Positions 1 through 7,723 of a stretch of 54,971 nucleotides of DNA are shown here, piece by piece. Source of the DNA: Frankia sp. R82 (GTDB lineage Bacteria; Actinomycetota; Actinomycetes; Frankiales; Frankiaceae); NCBI RefSeq assembly GCF_023716925.1, contig NZ_JAMQQG010000282.1:1-54971 (forward strand), written 5' to 3'. Below the pieces are notes generated by a model. It saw only the letters and a program-made list of their open reading frames with translations, had not been told where the DNA came from and ran no database searches. How positions within the stretch are numbered: the first letter of the stretch is position 1; each line of letters begins with the position of its first letter. The position numbers and the translations under genes were made by a program.

Positions 1-2
1 GG

Positions 3-1271
3 CCCCGGCCGGCCGGGGCCACGGCGGGATCGGAGGGCGGACTCAAGGGGGGATCGGAAGGCGATGCCCACGGTGACGCCCATGGCGACGCCTCCGGCTG
101 GGACGCCGTCCGCCTGGCACACGAATGGCTGCTCACCGAACCGCCGCAGATCATGGAGCTCACCGCCGGCCGGCATGTGGGCGCGGCGCTGGCGGAGCGG
201 GTCGAAGGACGGGTCGTGCAGTTGCGCCGGCTCGACGACCACGTCGGCGGGCGGGACCTGGTCGGCCTGGTCGAGCGGGAACTGGTCGCCACCGCCACGA
301 TGCTGCGCGAGGCGGTGTACGACGCCGCCGTGGGACGCCGGCTGCTGGCCTCGGTCGCTCAGCTCTGCCAGCTCACCGGTTGGATCGCCGCGGATGCGGG
401 CCGAGGGGCCACCGCGCGCCGTGTCCTGTCCGGCGGAATCCGGGTGGCGCATGCCAGCGGTGATGTGGCACTGGCCGCGAACCTGATCTCCACCCAGTCC
501 TACCACCTGGTCAACCAGGGGGACGTCCGCCGCGGGGTGCTGCTCGCCCAGACGGCCTGCGCCGGCGTCGGCCGGGCCACGCCGCCGGCGGCGCAGGCCC
601 TGCTGGCCGACCGGCTGGCCTGGGCCTATGCCCGCGCCGGTGACCGGCCCGCCTGCGAGCGCACGCTGGCCCAGGTCGAGCGGCTCTACGACCACGCCGA
701 CCGCGCGCCCCGCCCCGACTGGGCCTACTGGCTGGACGAACGTGAGATCGACGTGATGGCCGGCCGTTGTTGGACGCAGCTGTCGCGCCCCGATCGCGCC
801 GAGGCCCGGCTGCGGGCGGGCCTCGCCGGCTACGATCCGCTGCGCGCCCGGGAGGTCGCCCTTTACGAGACCTGGCTCGCCGAGGTCAACCTGCTGCGCG
901 GCGACGTCGAGCAGGCCTGCGAACGGGCCATCCGCATCGCCCTGCTGGACGCCCGGGTCAACTCGGCGCGCACCTCCGATCGTCTCCGGATGCTCGCCGG
1001 CCGCCTCGCCGGCTACCGTTCCGTCCCCGCCGTGCGGGAGTTCACCGACGTCCTCCAGGCCCTGGCCAGCGTCACCCCCGCCGGCCCGGCACCGTCGGCA
1101 GCGCCCCCGCCCGGTGCACCACCCGCGGCCGGACCCGTACCGCCCTCCGGCGCCCCACCGCCCCGAGCTTCCCGGCCCCGAGCTCCCCAGCCCCGAGCCG
1201 CACCGCCTGCTGGACGCCCGCCCGGGTCCCCGGCCCGGAGGACGGCGGCCGAAAACCGCACCAGCACCTGA
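3..1271 (+). CDS. XRE-type transcriptional regulator with TPR-like C-terminal domain (5' partial)
   Basis: The frame is open from the left edge, so the N-terminal helix-turn-helix is expected outside the window. What is visible is a long alpha-helical region rich in Ala, Leu and Arg, with the pattern of TPR-like sensor domains of actinobacterial XRE regulators: an RLAHEW-LL block, then repeated helix pairs containing LADRLAWAYARAGD and ALLDARVN. The last 80 residues are a Pro/Ala/Arg-rich disordered tail. A short repeat (GDAH, GDAH, GDAS) sits near the left edge, in frame with the rest. An internal ATG at 153 is also in frame, but the homologous-looking sequence continues upstream of it, so I treat the gene as truncated by the window. 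Its DNA target and ligand cannot be inferred. Confidence 0.7.
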   Translation, partial: PRPAGATAGSEGGLKGGSEGDAHGDAHGDASGWDAVRLAHEWLLTEPPQIMELTAGRHVGAALAERVEGRVVQLRRLDDHVGGRDLVGLVERELVATATMLREAVYDAAVGRRLLASVAQLCQLTGWIAADAGRGATARRVLSGGIRVAHASGDVALAANLISTQSYHLVNQGDVRRGVLLAQTACAGVGRATPPAAQALLADRLAWAYARAGDRPACERTLAQVERLYDHADRAPRPDWAYWLDEREIDVMAGRCWTQLSRPDRAEARLRAGLAGYDPLRAREVALYETWLAEVNLLRGDVEQACERAIRIALLDARVNSARTSDRLRMLAGRLAGYRSVPAVREFTDVLQALASVTPAGPAPSAAPPPGAPPAAGPVPPSGAPPPRASRPRAPQPRAAPPAGRPPGSPARRTAAENRTST

Positions 1272-1390
1272 ACCGAGGTCACCGCCGAACCGTGAGGGAA
1301 GGTGCGGCGGTCCCTGCCCGGGACGCCTGCAGATGACACGGTGGTTGACTGTGCGCGCACGGTAGCGTGCAGCGCACCCGGATCGGAGGC

Positions 1391-1975
1391 ATGGTGGGAC
1401 CGACGGAGGTCAACGGGCTGCCCGCGCACGTTCTGCTGGTGCACGTGGTCGTCATTCTGGTGCCGCTGGCCGCGCTGCTGGTGGTGCTGGCCGCGCTCTG
1501 GCCGGCCGCGCGTCGCCGGCTGGGGCTGATCACGCCACTGGTCGCCCTGGTGGCCCTGATCAGCGTGCCGGTCACCACGCACGCGGGGGAGTGGCTCGAG
1601 GAGCGGGTGTCCTCCGACGAGCTGGTACGCCGGCACGCCGAGCTCGGTGACGAGCTGCTGCCCTGGGTGATCGGGCTGTTCGTGCTGGCCCTGGCCGGCT
1701 GGCTGTGGGCGGCCTACTCCAGCGGCGGCTGGCCGTTCGGTACCCGCTCGGGCCCCCCGTCGACGCGCGTCCCGGCTGGCGCCGGCGCGCAGCCAGCCGG
1801 GACCGGTGCGGGATCTGCCGCCACCGGGACCAGGGCGGGGCCTGCGGTGGTGGTCGTGCTCGCCGTGCTCAGCGTCGCCGTCTCGGTGGGATCGGTCGTG
1901 CAGATCTACCGGATCGGCGACAGCGGCGCGAAGGCCGTCTGGGACGGCGGTTTCAGCGAGTCCCCCCGCTCCTAG
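1391..1975 (+). CDS. DUF2231-like small membrane protein
   Basis: 194 residues with four predicted membrane helices. Two are close together at the N-terminus, one lies mid-protein, and one comes after a Gly/Ala/Thr-rich linker near the C-terminus. The opening HVLLVHVVVILVPLAALL, with a His before the first helix, and the later LDE-V..H-ELGDELLPW block resemble DUF2231 family membrane proteins, whose function is unknown. GGAGG at 1385-1389 is very close to ATG 1391, so GTG 1394 is an alternative start; an upstream GTG at 1367 is also in frame. The 3' end overlaps the glycosyltransferase gene on the other strand by 23 bases, so the two are convergent. Confidence 0.6.
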   Translation: MVGPTEVNGLPAHVLLVHVVVILVPLAALLVVLAALWPAARRRLGLITPLVALVALISVPVTTHAGEWLEERVSSDELVRRHAELGDELLPWVIGLFVLALAGWLWAAYSSGGWPFGTRSGPPSTRVPAGAGAQPAGTGAGSAATGTRAGPAVVVVLAVLSVAVSVGSVVQIYRIGDSGAKAVWDGGFSESPRS

Positions 1976-3119
1976 CCGGGCTGGCCAGACGGCGGTAGAG
2001 GTCGAGGTGGGCGCGGGCGGCGGCGGCCCAGGTGTAGCGGGTGGCGAGGGTGCGGCCGGCGGCGGTGAGCGCCGGGTCGCGGTGGGCGGCGGCGGCGAGC
2101 AGGGCGACGGCCAGGTCGGCGGGGTTGCCGGCGTAGCGGACCGTGGGCCCGAGGACCTCGCGCAGCACCGGCAGGTCACGCGCCACCACCGGCACCCCGG
2201 CGGCCAGCGCCTCCAGGGCCGCAAGGCCGAAGCCCTCCTTCGTCGACGCGAAGGCGAACACCTCGGCCGCCGCGACCAGGGACGGCAGTGCATCGTGGTC
2301 GACCGGGCCGAGGATCCGCGGGGTGACCCCGAGCCGGGCGGCGGTGGAAAGCACCTCGGCGCGGTAGTCGCGGTAGTCGAACAGGGTCTCCCCGCCGGCG
2401 ATGACGAGGGCGAGGTCCGGGCGGACGGCGCGCACCCGCGCCATCGCCTCGACCAGGTCGGCGGTGCCCTTGCGCGGCTCGATGCCACCGACGGCGAGCA
2501 CGTACGGTCCGAGCTCGTCCGTCCAGGCCCGACGGGCCGGCCGATCGTCGGCCGCGGCGAGGAACCGGTCGGCGTCCACCCCGTTGGGGATCACCGTCGG
2601 ACGGATTCCCCAGCCGTGCGCCACCTCGGCGGCCACCGCCGCGGAGACGCACACATGTGCGGTGGGGCCGACGACCGCGCGTTCGTGACAGGCAGCGAGC
2701 TGCGGGGTGGTGAACGTGTCGAGATGGTGGATGGTGCGGATGCACCCGCCGGGAGTGGCGGCGTCGAGGACGGCGTTCGCACTGATGCAGTCCTGCGCGT
2801 GCACCACGTCATAGCCACCGGCAGCCCGCGGGCCGGCGCCGGCCGGATGGGCGCGCAGCGCGGCGGCGAGCACGGCGATGGAGCGGACGATCCGCGCGCC
2901 GACCGGTTCGTCCGCGACGTCGGGAAACGGGACGGCCCGCACGACCACCCGCGGGTCGAGCGGGCGGAAGAAGCCGCCGTCCCCGCCGCGGGCCAGCGTC
3001 CACACGTCGACGGCGGCGCCGAGGTCGACGAGTGCCTCGGCCAGTGCCAGGGTGTGCACGACTCCGCCGCGGGGGCGGGTCGAATACGTCAGCAGCGCGA
3101 TCCGCGTCGGCTCGTTCAC
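1953..3119 (-). CDS. GT4-type glycosyltransferase of the Nit1C operon (MSMEG_0565-like)
   Basis: 388 residues with the two-domain GT-B architecture. The N-terminal half has GGVVHTLALAEAL and YDVVHAQD; the inter-domain region has IPNGVD; the C-terminal half has VGGIEPRKG (donor-side loop) and the E-x7-E motif region KEGFGLAALEALAAGVPVV. It is cytosolic or membrane-associated and transfers a sugar from a nucleotide donor; acceptor unknown. The GTG start overlaps the stop of the preceding nitrilase-like gene as GTGA, so it is the last gene of the minus-strand operon. Glycosyltransferases of this subfamily travel with the nitrilase/radical SAM/GNAT cluster in mycobacteria (MSMEG_0565), as I recall it. 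This suggests that the operon product is glycosylated or uses a nucleotide-sugar substrate, which is inference. Confidence 0.85.
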   Translation of the reverse strand: MNEPTRIALLTYSTRPRGGVVHTLALAEALVDLGAAVDVWTLARGGDGGFFRPLDPRVVVRAVPFPDVADEPVGARIVRSIAVLAAALRAHPAGAGPRAAGGYDVVHAQDCISANAVLDAATPGGCIRTIHHLDTFTTPQLAACHERAVVGPTAHVCVSAAVAAEVAHGWGIRPTVIPNGVDADRFLAAADDRPARRAWTDELGPYVLAVGGIEPRKGTADLVEAMARVRAVRPDLALVIAGGETLFDYRDYRAEVLSTAARLGVTPRILGPVDHDALPSLVAAAEVFAFASTKEGFGLAALEALAAGVPVVARDLPVLREVLGPTVRYAGNPADLAVALLAAAAHRDPALTAAGRTLATRYTWAAAARAHLDLYRRLASPARSGGTR

Positions 3120-3970
3120 TGTGGCTCGCTCATGCGGCCGGCAGCCGGGGCGTACAGGTCGGGGCGGCGTTCGGCGAGGTGGTGCAGGACGAGACGGGCG
3201 CGGTCGATCTCGGCGTCGACGTCCAGTTCGGCGACGGCGAGGCCACCCTTGGCCCAGGTGCGGGCGAGGATGTCGCCGCCGGGGCCGACCACCTTGGCCT
3301 GACCGAAGAAGTTCAGGCCGCCCATCGTGCCGGTCTGGTTCGACGACAGCCAGACGATCTGGTTCTCCGCGGCCCGGGCGCAGTCGTACAGGTCGAACAG
3401 GCGGGCCTGCCGGTCGGCGGTGAGCCGTTCGGCGCGCCGGGTGAGGCTCGCGGGCCAGGCGGACAGGCAGGCGACAACGCGCGCGCCGTCGAGCGCCAGG
3501 GTGCGGGCGGCCTCGGGGAACGTCTTGTCGTAGTCGATGAGCATGCCGATCCGGCCGAGCGGGGTGTCGAAGGCGGCGATGCGCTCGCCGGCGGCGTACA
3601 CGAGGGCCTCACCCGGCGGCTGGTGCACCTTGCGGTAGTGGCCGAGCACCCCGTCGCCGTGGACGCACACCGCAGAGTTCCATCGGCGGTCACCCGCGAG
3701 TTCGGTGAAGCCGACGCAGACCAGCAGGTCACCGGCCATCGCCGCGACCCGCCGTAGCTGTGGGCCGGCGGCGTCCACCGCGGGTGGCAGCGCGTCCGGG
3801 TCGGGGGAGCGCAGGTCGGCGAGATAGCCGCCGAGGGCACCGCCGGGCAGGACGACCATCGCCGCATCGGCCCGGCGCGCCGCGTCGATGATCGAACTGA
3901 TCCGGTCCAGCGATCGGTCGAGGTCCCGGCCGAAGTGGGCGCCCGCGGCGGCGAGACGCAGCACCGTCAT
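3116..3970 (-). CDS. Nitrilase-fold paralogue lacking catalytic Glu and Cys (probable pseudoenzyme)
   Basis: 284 residues, a full-length carbon-nitrogen hydrolase fold that closely parallels the intact nitrilase two genes upstream. In that gene the Glu motif is LPEAALGGY; here it is LPGGALGGY, so the catalytic Glu is Gly43. The catalytic Lys is kept (K114 in YRKVHQP), as is the second structural Glu (E121). The nucleophile motif LICYDK is LIDYDK here, so Cys is Asp146. Both changes are clear in the DNA and need more than one substitution event. The frame is intact, the codon use is normal, and both ends are coupled by 4-base overlaps (ATGA with the flavoprotein gene, GTGA with the glycosyltransferase). 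It is therefore likely translated and selected. Probable role: a non-catalytic partner or scaffold, or a binding subunit in a mixed nitrilase oligomer. Confidence 0.88.
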   Translation of the reverse strand: MTVLRLAAAGAHFGRDLDRSLDRISSIIDAARRADAAMVVLPGGALGGYLADLRSPDPDALPPAVDAAGPQLRRVAAMAGDLLVCVGFTELAGDRRWNSAVCVHGDGVLGHYRKVHQPPGEALVYAAGERIAAFDTPLGRIGMLIDYDKTFPEAARTLALDGARVVACLSAWPASLTRRAERLTADRQARLFDLYDCARAAENQIVWLSSNQTGTMGGLNFFGQAKVVGPGGDILARTWAKGGLAVAELDVDAEIDRARLVLHHLAERRPDLYAPAAGRMSEPQ

Positions 3971-5349
3971 CGACACCCCGCCTGTGCCGCCCCCCGGACC
4001 GGTTCCACCGGTTGCGCCGACCCGCCGGACCGGTGCCGGGCGCCGATGCGTTCGGCCAGGTGGGCCGCGTCCTGGGCGAGGCCGGCGAACCGGCCCGAAC
4101 CCCAGGTGTGCAGCCAGGGCAGGCCGAGGAAGTACAGCCCGGGCACGGCGGTGACGCCGCGCAGGTGCTGCGGGTGGCCGGCGCCGTCGAACACGCCGGC
4201 GTGCAGCCAGCGGTAGTCCCGGGTGAACCCGGTCGCCCAGATCACGGCGGCGATGTCGTCGACGCCGAGCTGCGGCCCGGTGGACGACGGCGGATGCCAC
4301 ACCGGGACGTACCGGCTCGGGCCGACTGTCACGTCCAGGCCATGGGTGGCGATGTGCGTGTCGATCAGGCCGTTGATGCCGTTGTAGACCTCGTCGGCGG
4401 CGTCCAGGTTGGCCGGCAGGTCGGCGGCGAACCGGAACCGCCCAGCGGTGAGGTCGACGAGGCGGCCGTGCAGGATCATGCCGTCGCGGGCGAAGGCGCG
4501 CAGGTCGATGTCGCGCCCGCCGTCGCGTCCGGTGACGTAGTGGTTGGTGCGGTCCTGGGAGCGTTGCGCCAGCGGCCGGTCGGTGACGGGTTTGGCGTAG
4601 TGGCCGGTGTCGTGCATCCAGGCGATGACGTCCCGGCCGCGGTAGCGGCGGGCGAACCGCGGTGCGTTGCCGACGGCCAGGTGCACCTGGCGGCCGGCCA
4701 GGTGCAGGTCCTCGGCGATCTGCGCGCCGGACTGGCCGGTGCCGACGACCAGCACCGGCCCGGCGGGCAGCGCGTCCGGGTTGGTGTAGGTGGACGAGTG
4801 CAGCTGGGCGAGCCCGGCCGGGAGCCGTTCGGCCAGCCGGGGGATCGCCGGCACGTGGTAGCCGCCGGTGGCCACGACCACCTGATCGGCCACGATCTCC
4901 GACCCGGTGTCGGCATCGGTGGCGGGAGTGGCGGGGGTGGCGGTGCTGGCGGGGGTGGCGGTGTTGGCGGGGGTAGCGGTGTGCAGGATGAAGCCGCCGG
5001 CGGGGTCCTCGGCGCCGGGGCCGTCCCCGCGGGGGCGCAGCGAGGTGACGGCGGTGTGTTCGCGCACGGGTGGGGTGAAGCTCGCGCGGTAGCCGTCCAG
5101 CCACGCGAGGATCTGCGCGCGGACCATGAAGCCGTCCGGGTCGGGGCCGGCGTAGCCGTAGCCGGGCAGCTGGCACTGCCAGTTCGGGGTGACCAGGCAG
5201 AAGCTGTCCCAGCGGGCGTCGCGCCAGGTGTGCAGCGCGGTGTCGCGTTCCAACACGGCGTGCTCGATGTCCGCGGCGACCAGGTGCCAGCTCAGGGCAA
5301 GGCCGGCCTGGCCGCCACCGACGATGACGACCGGAAGATGTTCGCTCAC
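3967..5349 (-). CDS. Flavin-dependent oxidoreductase, MSMEG_0569 / NitH-like
   Basis: 460 residues. The FAD-binding GxGxxG (VVIVGGGQAGLA) is at residues 7-18, a second dinucleotide motif (VLVVGTGQSGAQIAEDL) lies mid-protein, and ATGFTRDYRWL is near residue 380. This is the layout of flavin-containing monooxygenases and their relatives. The likely reaction is NAD(P)H-dependent oxygenation of a nitrogen-containing intermediate. The GTG start overlaps the nitrilase stop as GTGA, and the 3' end overlaps the next gene as ATGA. Between roughly residues 118 and 147 a low-complexity insert of Ala-Thr-Pro repeats interrupts the domain just before the conserved VVATGGYH strand. It arises from an 18-bp tandem repeat and is probably a surface loop. 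An open frame continues upstream of the GTG, but it would overlap the whole nitrilase gene. Confidence 0.88.
   Translation of the reverse strand: MSEHLPVVIVGGGQAGLALSWHLVAADIEHAVLERDTALHTWRDARWDSFCLVTPNWQCQLPGYGYAGPDPDGFMVRAQILAWLDGYRASFTPPVREHTAVTSLRPRGDGPGAEDPAGGFILHTATPANTATPASTATPATPATDADTGSEIVADQVVVATGGYHVPAIPRLAERLPAGLAQLHSSTYTNPDALPAGPVLVVGTGQSGAQIAEDLHLAGRQVHLAVGNAPRFARRYRGRDVIAWMHDTGHYAKPVTDRPLAQRSQDRTNHYVTGRDGGRDIDLRAFARDGMILHGRLVDLTAGRFRFAADLPANLDAADEVYNGINGLIDTHIATHGLDVTVGPSRYVPVWHPPSSTGPQLGVDDIAAVIWATGFTRDYRWLHAGVFDGAGHPQHLRGVTAVPGLYFLGLPWLHTWGSGRFAGLAQDAAHLAERIGARHRSGGSAQPVEPVRGAAQAGCR
4919..4980. repeat. In-frame 18-bp minisatellite inside the flavoprotein gene
   Basis: About two full copies of an 18-bp unit (4935-4952, 4953-4970) plus partial copies on both sides. 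On the minus strand it encodes alternating Ala-Thr-Pro blocks. Because the unit is a multiple of three, the reading frame is preserved. Confidence 0.8.
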
Positions 5350-6239
5350 GGCTGGATCCGTCCCGCGGCGCCGGCCGGGTAGGTGTCGGGGCGCCGGTCG
5401 CGTAGGTGGAACATGCTGGCCCGGGCGGCCGAGAGCATGTCGGTCAGGTCGACGGTGGCGTAGGCGACGCCGGGGGCGGTGCCGGTAGTGGCCAGGATGT
5501 CGCCGCCGGCGTCGACGACCTTGGCGCTGGCCACGAAGCGCAGGGAGCCGAACGTGCCCGCCTGGTTGGCCGACACCCACAGCACCTGGTTCTCCAGCGC
5601 CCGGGCCCGGTCGAACAGGTCGAAGCGGCGGGTCCATCGGTCCTGGGCGAGGTCGGGAGTGGCGAACGTGCGCGCGGCCGGCCACGCCGACAGGCACGCG
5701 ACGATCTGCGCGCCGTCGACGGCCAGCGCGCGCGCCGCCTCCGGGAAGGCCTTGTCGTAGCAGATCAGCATGCCCAGGCGCCCCACCGGCGTGTCGAACG
5801 CGGCGAAACGGTCGCCGGCCCGGTACGATATGCCCTCGCCGAGCGGTTGGTGCACCTTGCGGTGGACGCCGAGCACCCCGTCGCCGTTGACGGCGACCGC
5901 GGTGTTGTACCGGGCCGCTCCATCGGACTCGCACAGGCCGGCGGCGACGACCATGTCCCCGGCCAGCGCGGCGAGCCGGCGCAGCTCCGGCCCGTCGAGA
6001 TCCAGCGCGGGTGGCAGCGCGGACGACTCGCCCCCGGAGCCGGCCTTGGCGCCAGGACCAGAGGCAGGGCCAGGGCGCTCGGTGTCGAGGGCGGTCAGGT
6101 AGCCGCCGAGGGCGGCCTCGGGCAGCACGACCAGGCTCGCGCCGCGGTCCCGCGCGGCGTCGAGCAGGGCTTCGATGCGGGCGAACGCCGCGGACAGGTC
6201 ACGTCCGAACTCGGCGGCCACCGCCGCAACCGTGATCAT
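5346..6239 (-). CDS. Nitrilase of the Nit1C cluster (Nit6803 type)
   Basis: 297 residues, the normal length for a CN-hydrolase. The catalytic triad is visible: Glu41 in VVLPEAALGGY, Lys128 in HRKVHQPLGE, Cys160 in GMLICYDKAFPEAAR. Glu135 is the second conserved Glu. The family converts nitriles (R-C#N) to acids and ammonia in the cytosol. The Nit1C clusters that carry it have been linked to nitrogen starvation and, in some bacteria, to growth on cyanide. The ATG overlaps the GNAT-AIRS stop (ATGA), and the stop overlaps the flavoprotein start. A Gly/Ser/Pro-rich insert at about residues 54-74 separates strands of the fold and looks like a species-specific loop. This is the only catalytically intact nitrilase in the operon. 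Confidence 0.93.
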   Translation of the reverse strand: MITVAAVAAEFGRDLSAAFARIEALLDAARDRGASLVVLPEAALGGYLTALDTERPGPASGPGAKAGSGGESSALPPALDLDGPELRRLAALAGDMVVAAGLCESDGAARYNTAVAVNGDGVLGVHRKVHQPLGEGISYRAGDRFAAFDTPVGRLGMLICYDKAFPEAARALAVDGAQIVACLSAWPAARTFATPDLAQDRWTRRFDLFDRARALENQVLWVSANQAGTFGSLRFVASAKVVDAGGDILATTGTAPGVAYATVDLTDMLSAARASMFHLRDRRPDTYPAGAAGRIQP

Positions 6240-7723
6240 GGATTTCCTCCTGCGGGGCGCACCGGACGGACCGGATGCACCGGGCGCACCGGATGGATCG
6301 GACGCCCCGGGCCGGCCGGGCCGAGGCCGGTGACGGCGCCGGGCACACCCTCGGTGACGTCACCGTCGGGCCAGCGCAGCGCCACCCCGGAGCCGGCGAC
6401 CAGGGCGCCGCAGACGGCGCTGATCGCCGGTCCGGCAGCGGCGACGCCACGGCCGGGCTCGTCGGCGGTGAGCATGGCGAAACCGGGAAAGCAGGACAGC
6501 CAGTCGGCCAGGCCCACCCCGGCGGGACGCGGCACGGCGGCCACGTCCAGCACCGCGGCGCAGCCGCTGGCCTCGGCGAGCATGCCGAGGGTGCCGACGA
6601 TGCCGGCCATGCTGACATCCTTCGCCGCGGCGGGGCCGGTGCGGGCGACGACGCTGGTCATCGCGGCCAGCTCCGCGGCCCGTCGGGTGCTGCTGGAGTC
6701 CCACTGGCGGCCGGTGTGCCCGCGCCGCCAGCCGCCACCGAGGTCGGCGGTCAGCGTCACGGCCTGGCCGGGTCGCCCACCGCCGGCCGGCACCGGGCGC
6801 GACGTCCGCCCCAGCGCCGTCACCGACAGCGCCGCCGGCACACCGAACTGGGTGTGCCCGCCGAGGACGGGCAGCCGGTAGGCGGCGGAGGCGGCCCGCA
6901 GCCCGGACAGCACCCGGGCGGCGAAGGAGGCATCCCGGGCGCCGAGCGCGTCGAGCAGCCCGACGGGTTCGGCCCCCATCGCCGCAAGATCGCCGGCGTT
7001 GACCAGCACCCCGCACCAGCCGGCCCATTCCGGGTCCCGCTCGACCAGCGACGGCACGATCGCGTCACAGGCGGCCACGAGATCACTGCCCGGCACGGGT
7101 GCGCCGTCGTCGCCGACAAACCCGTCCCCACCGGGACGCAGCTCACCGAGCAGCCCGCCCAGCGGCGCCTTCACCGCGGCCGCCTGCCGGGCGAGCCGGT
7201 CCACCGGCCAGCGCATCAGCACATGGGACCGGCCGGCGACGACCTGCGCTCGGATGGGCCGCCAGCCGAGCCGGGCGAACATCCGCGCCGGAGCCGGCTG
7301 CACGGTCGCCTCGAACCGCAGCACCCCGGCCTGCTCGGCGTGCGCGCAGGCCGCGCGTACCAGGGCCGCGCCCACCCCGGACGCCCGCCGCCGCGCCGAC
7401 CGGTCCACCGCCAGCCGGCTGCCGCGCCACCAGCCCAGATCGGCGTCGTCGGTGACATCGCCGTTACCGGTGACGCAGTGCAGGCGGACGCCGCCGAGCA
7501 GGAAACCGTCGCCGTCATGGGCGAGCAGGACGACCGTGCGCGGGTCGTCGTCGGCGTCGTCATGGTCGTTGCCGGTGAACAGGCCCTGCTCGGTGACGAA
7601 CACGTCGTGGCGCAGCCGCCGGTAGGCGGCCAGCGCCCGCGGGTCGTCCGCGGTGTCGATCGTCCACGCCCGGCGCCGGGTGTCCGGCGCCGGCACGCCG
7701 AGCAGGACGTCTCCCAGCGACAT
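6236..7723 (-). CDS. GNAT acetyltransferase - AIR synthase-like fusion (MSMEG_0567 / Sll0786-Sll0787 type)
   Basis: 495 residues. Residues ~10-165 form a GNAT domain (YRRLRHDVFVTEQGLF near the start; R-SA-RR-GVGAALVRAA as the acetyl-CoA loop). Residues ~170-470 form an AIR synthase/PurM-like domain (GDD, DAIVPSLV, VNAGDLAAMGAEPVGLLDAL, AAKDVSMAGIVGTLGMLAE). In other organisms these can be two genes (nitE, nitF). The GNAT part would acylate an amine; the PurM-like part suggests ATP-dependent activation or dehydration. The start is ATG 7723, overlapping the radical SAM stop as TGATG; an upstream in-frame ATG (7753) would lie inside that gene. The C-terminal tail is a repeat of VHP/VRP units outside the fold, coded by a short tandem repeat at about 6250-6300. 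Confidence 0.9.
   Translation of the reverse strand: MSLGDVLLGVPAPDTRRRAWTIDTADDPRALAAYRRLRHDVFVTEQGLFTGNDHDDADDDPRTVVLLAHDGDGFLLGGVRLHCVTGNGDVTDDADLGWWRGSRLAVDRSARRRASGVGAALVRAACAHAEQAGVLRFEATVQPAPARMFARLGWRPIRAQVVAGRSHVLMRWPVDRLARQAAAVKAPLGGLLGELRPGGDGFVGDDGAPVPGSDLVAACDAIVPSLVERDPEWAGWCGVLVNAGDLAAMGAEPVGLLDALGARDASFAARVLSGLRAASAAYRLPVLGGHTQFGVPAALSVTALGRTSRPVPAGGGRPGQAVTLTADLGGGWRRGHTGRQWDSSSTRRAAELAAMTSVVARTGPAAAKDVSMAGIVGTLGMLAEASGCAAVLDVAAVPRPAGVGLADWLSCFPGFAMLTADEPGRGVAAAGPAISAVCGALVAGSGVALRWPDGDVTEGVPGAVTGLGPAGPGRPIHPVRPVHPVRPVRPAGGNP

Noticed and set aside
4012-5382. Very long plus-strand frame antisense to the flavoprotein gene
   Set aside because: High-GC codon bias produces long antisense frames; this one is Gly/Val-rich with no motifs, while the minus strand encodes a clear enzyme.
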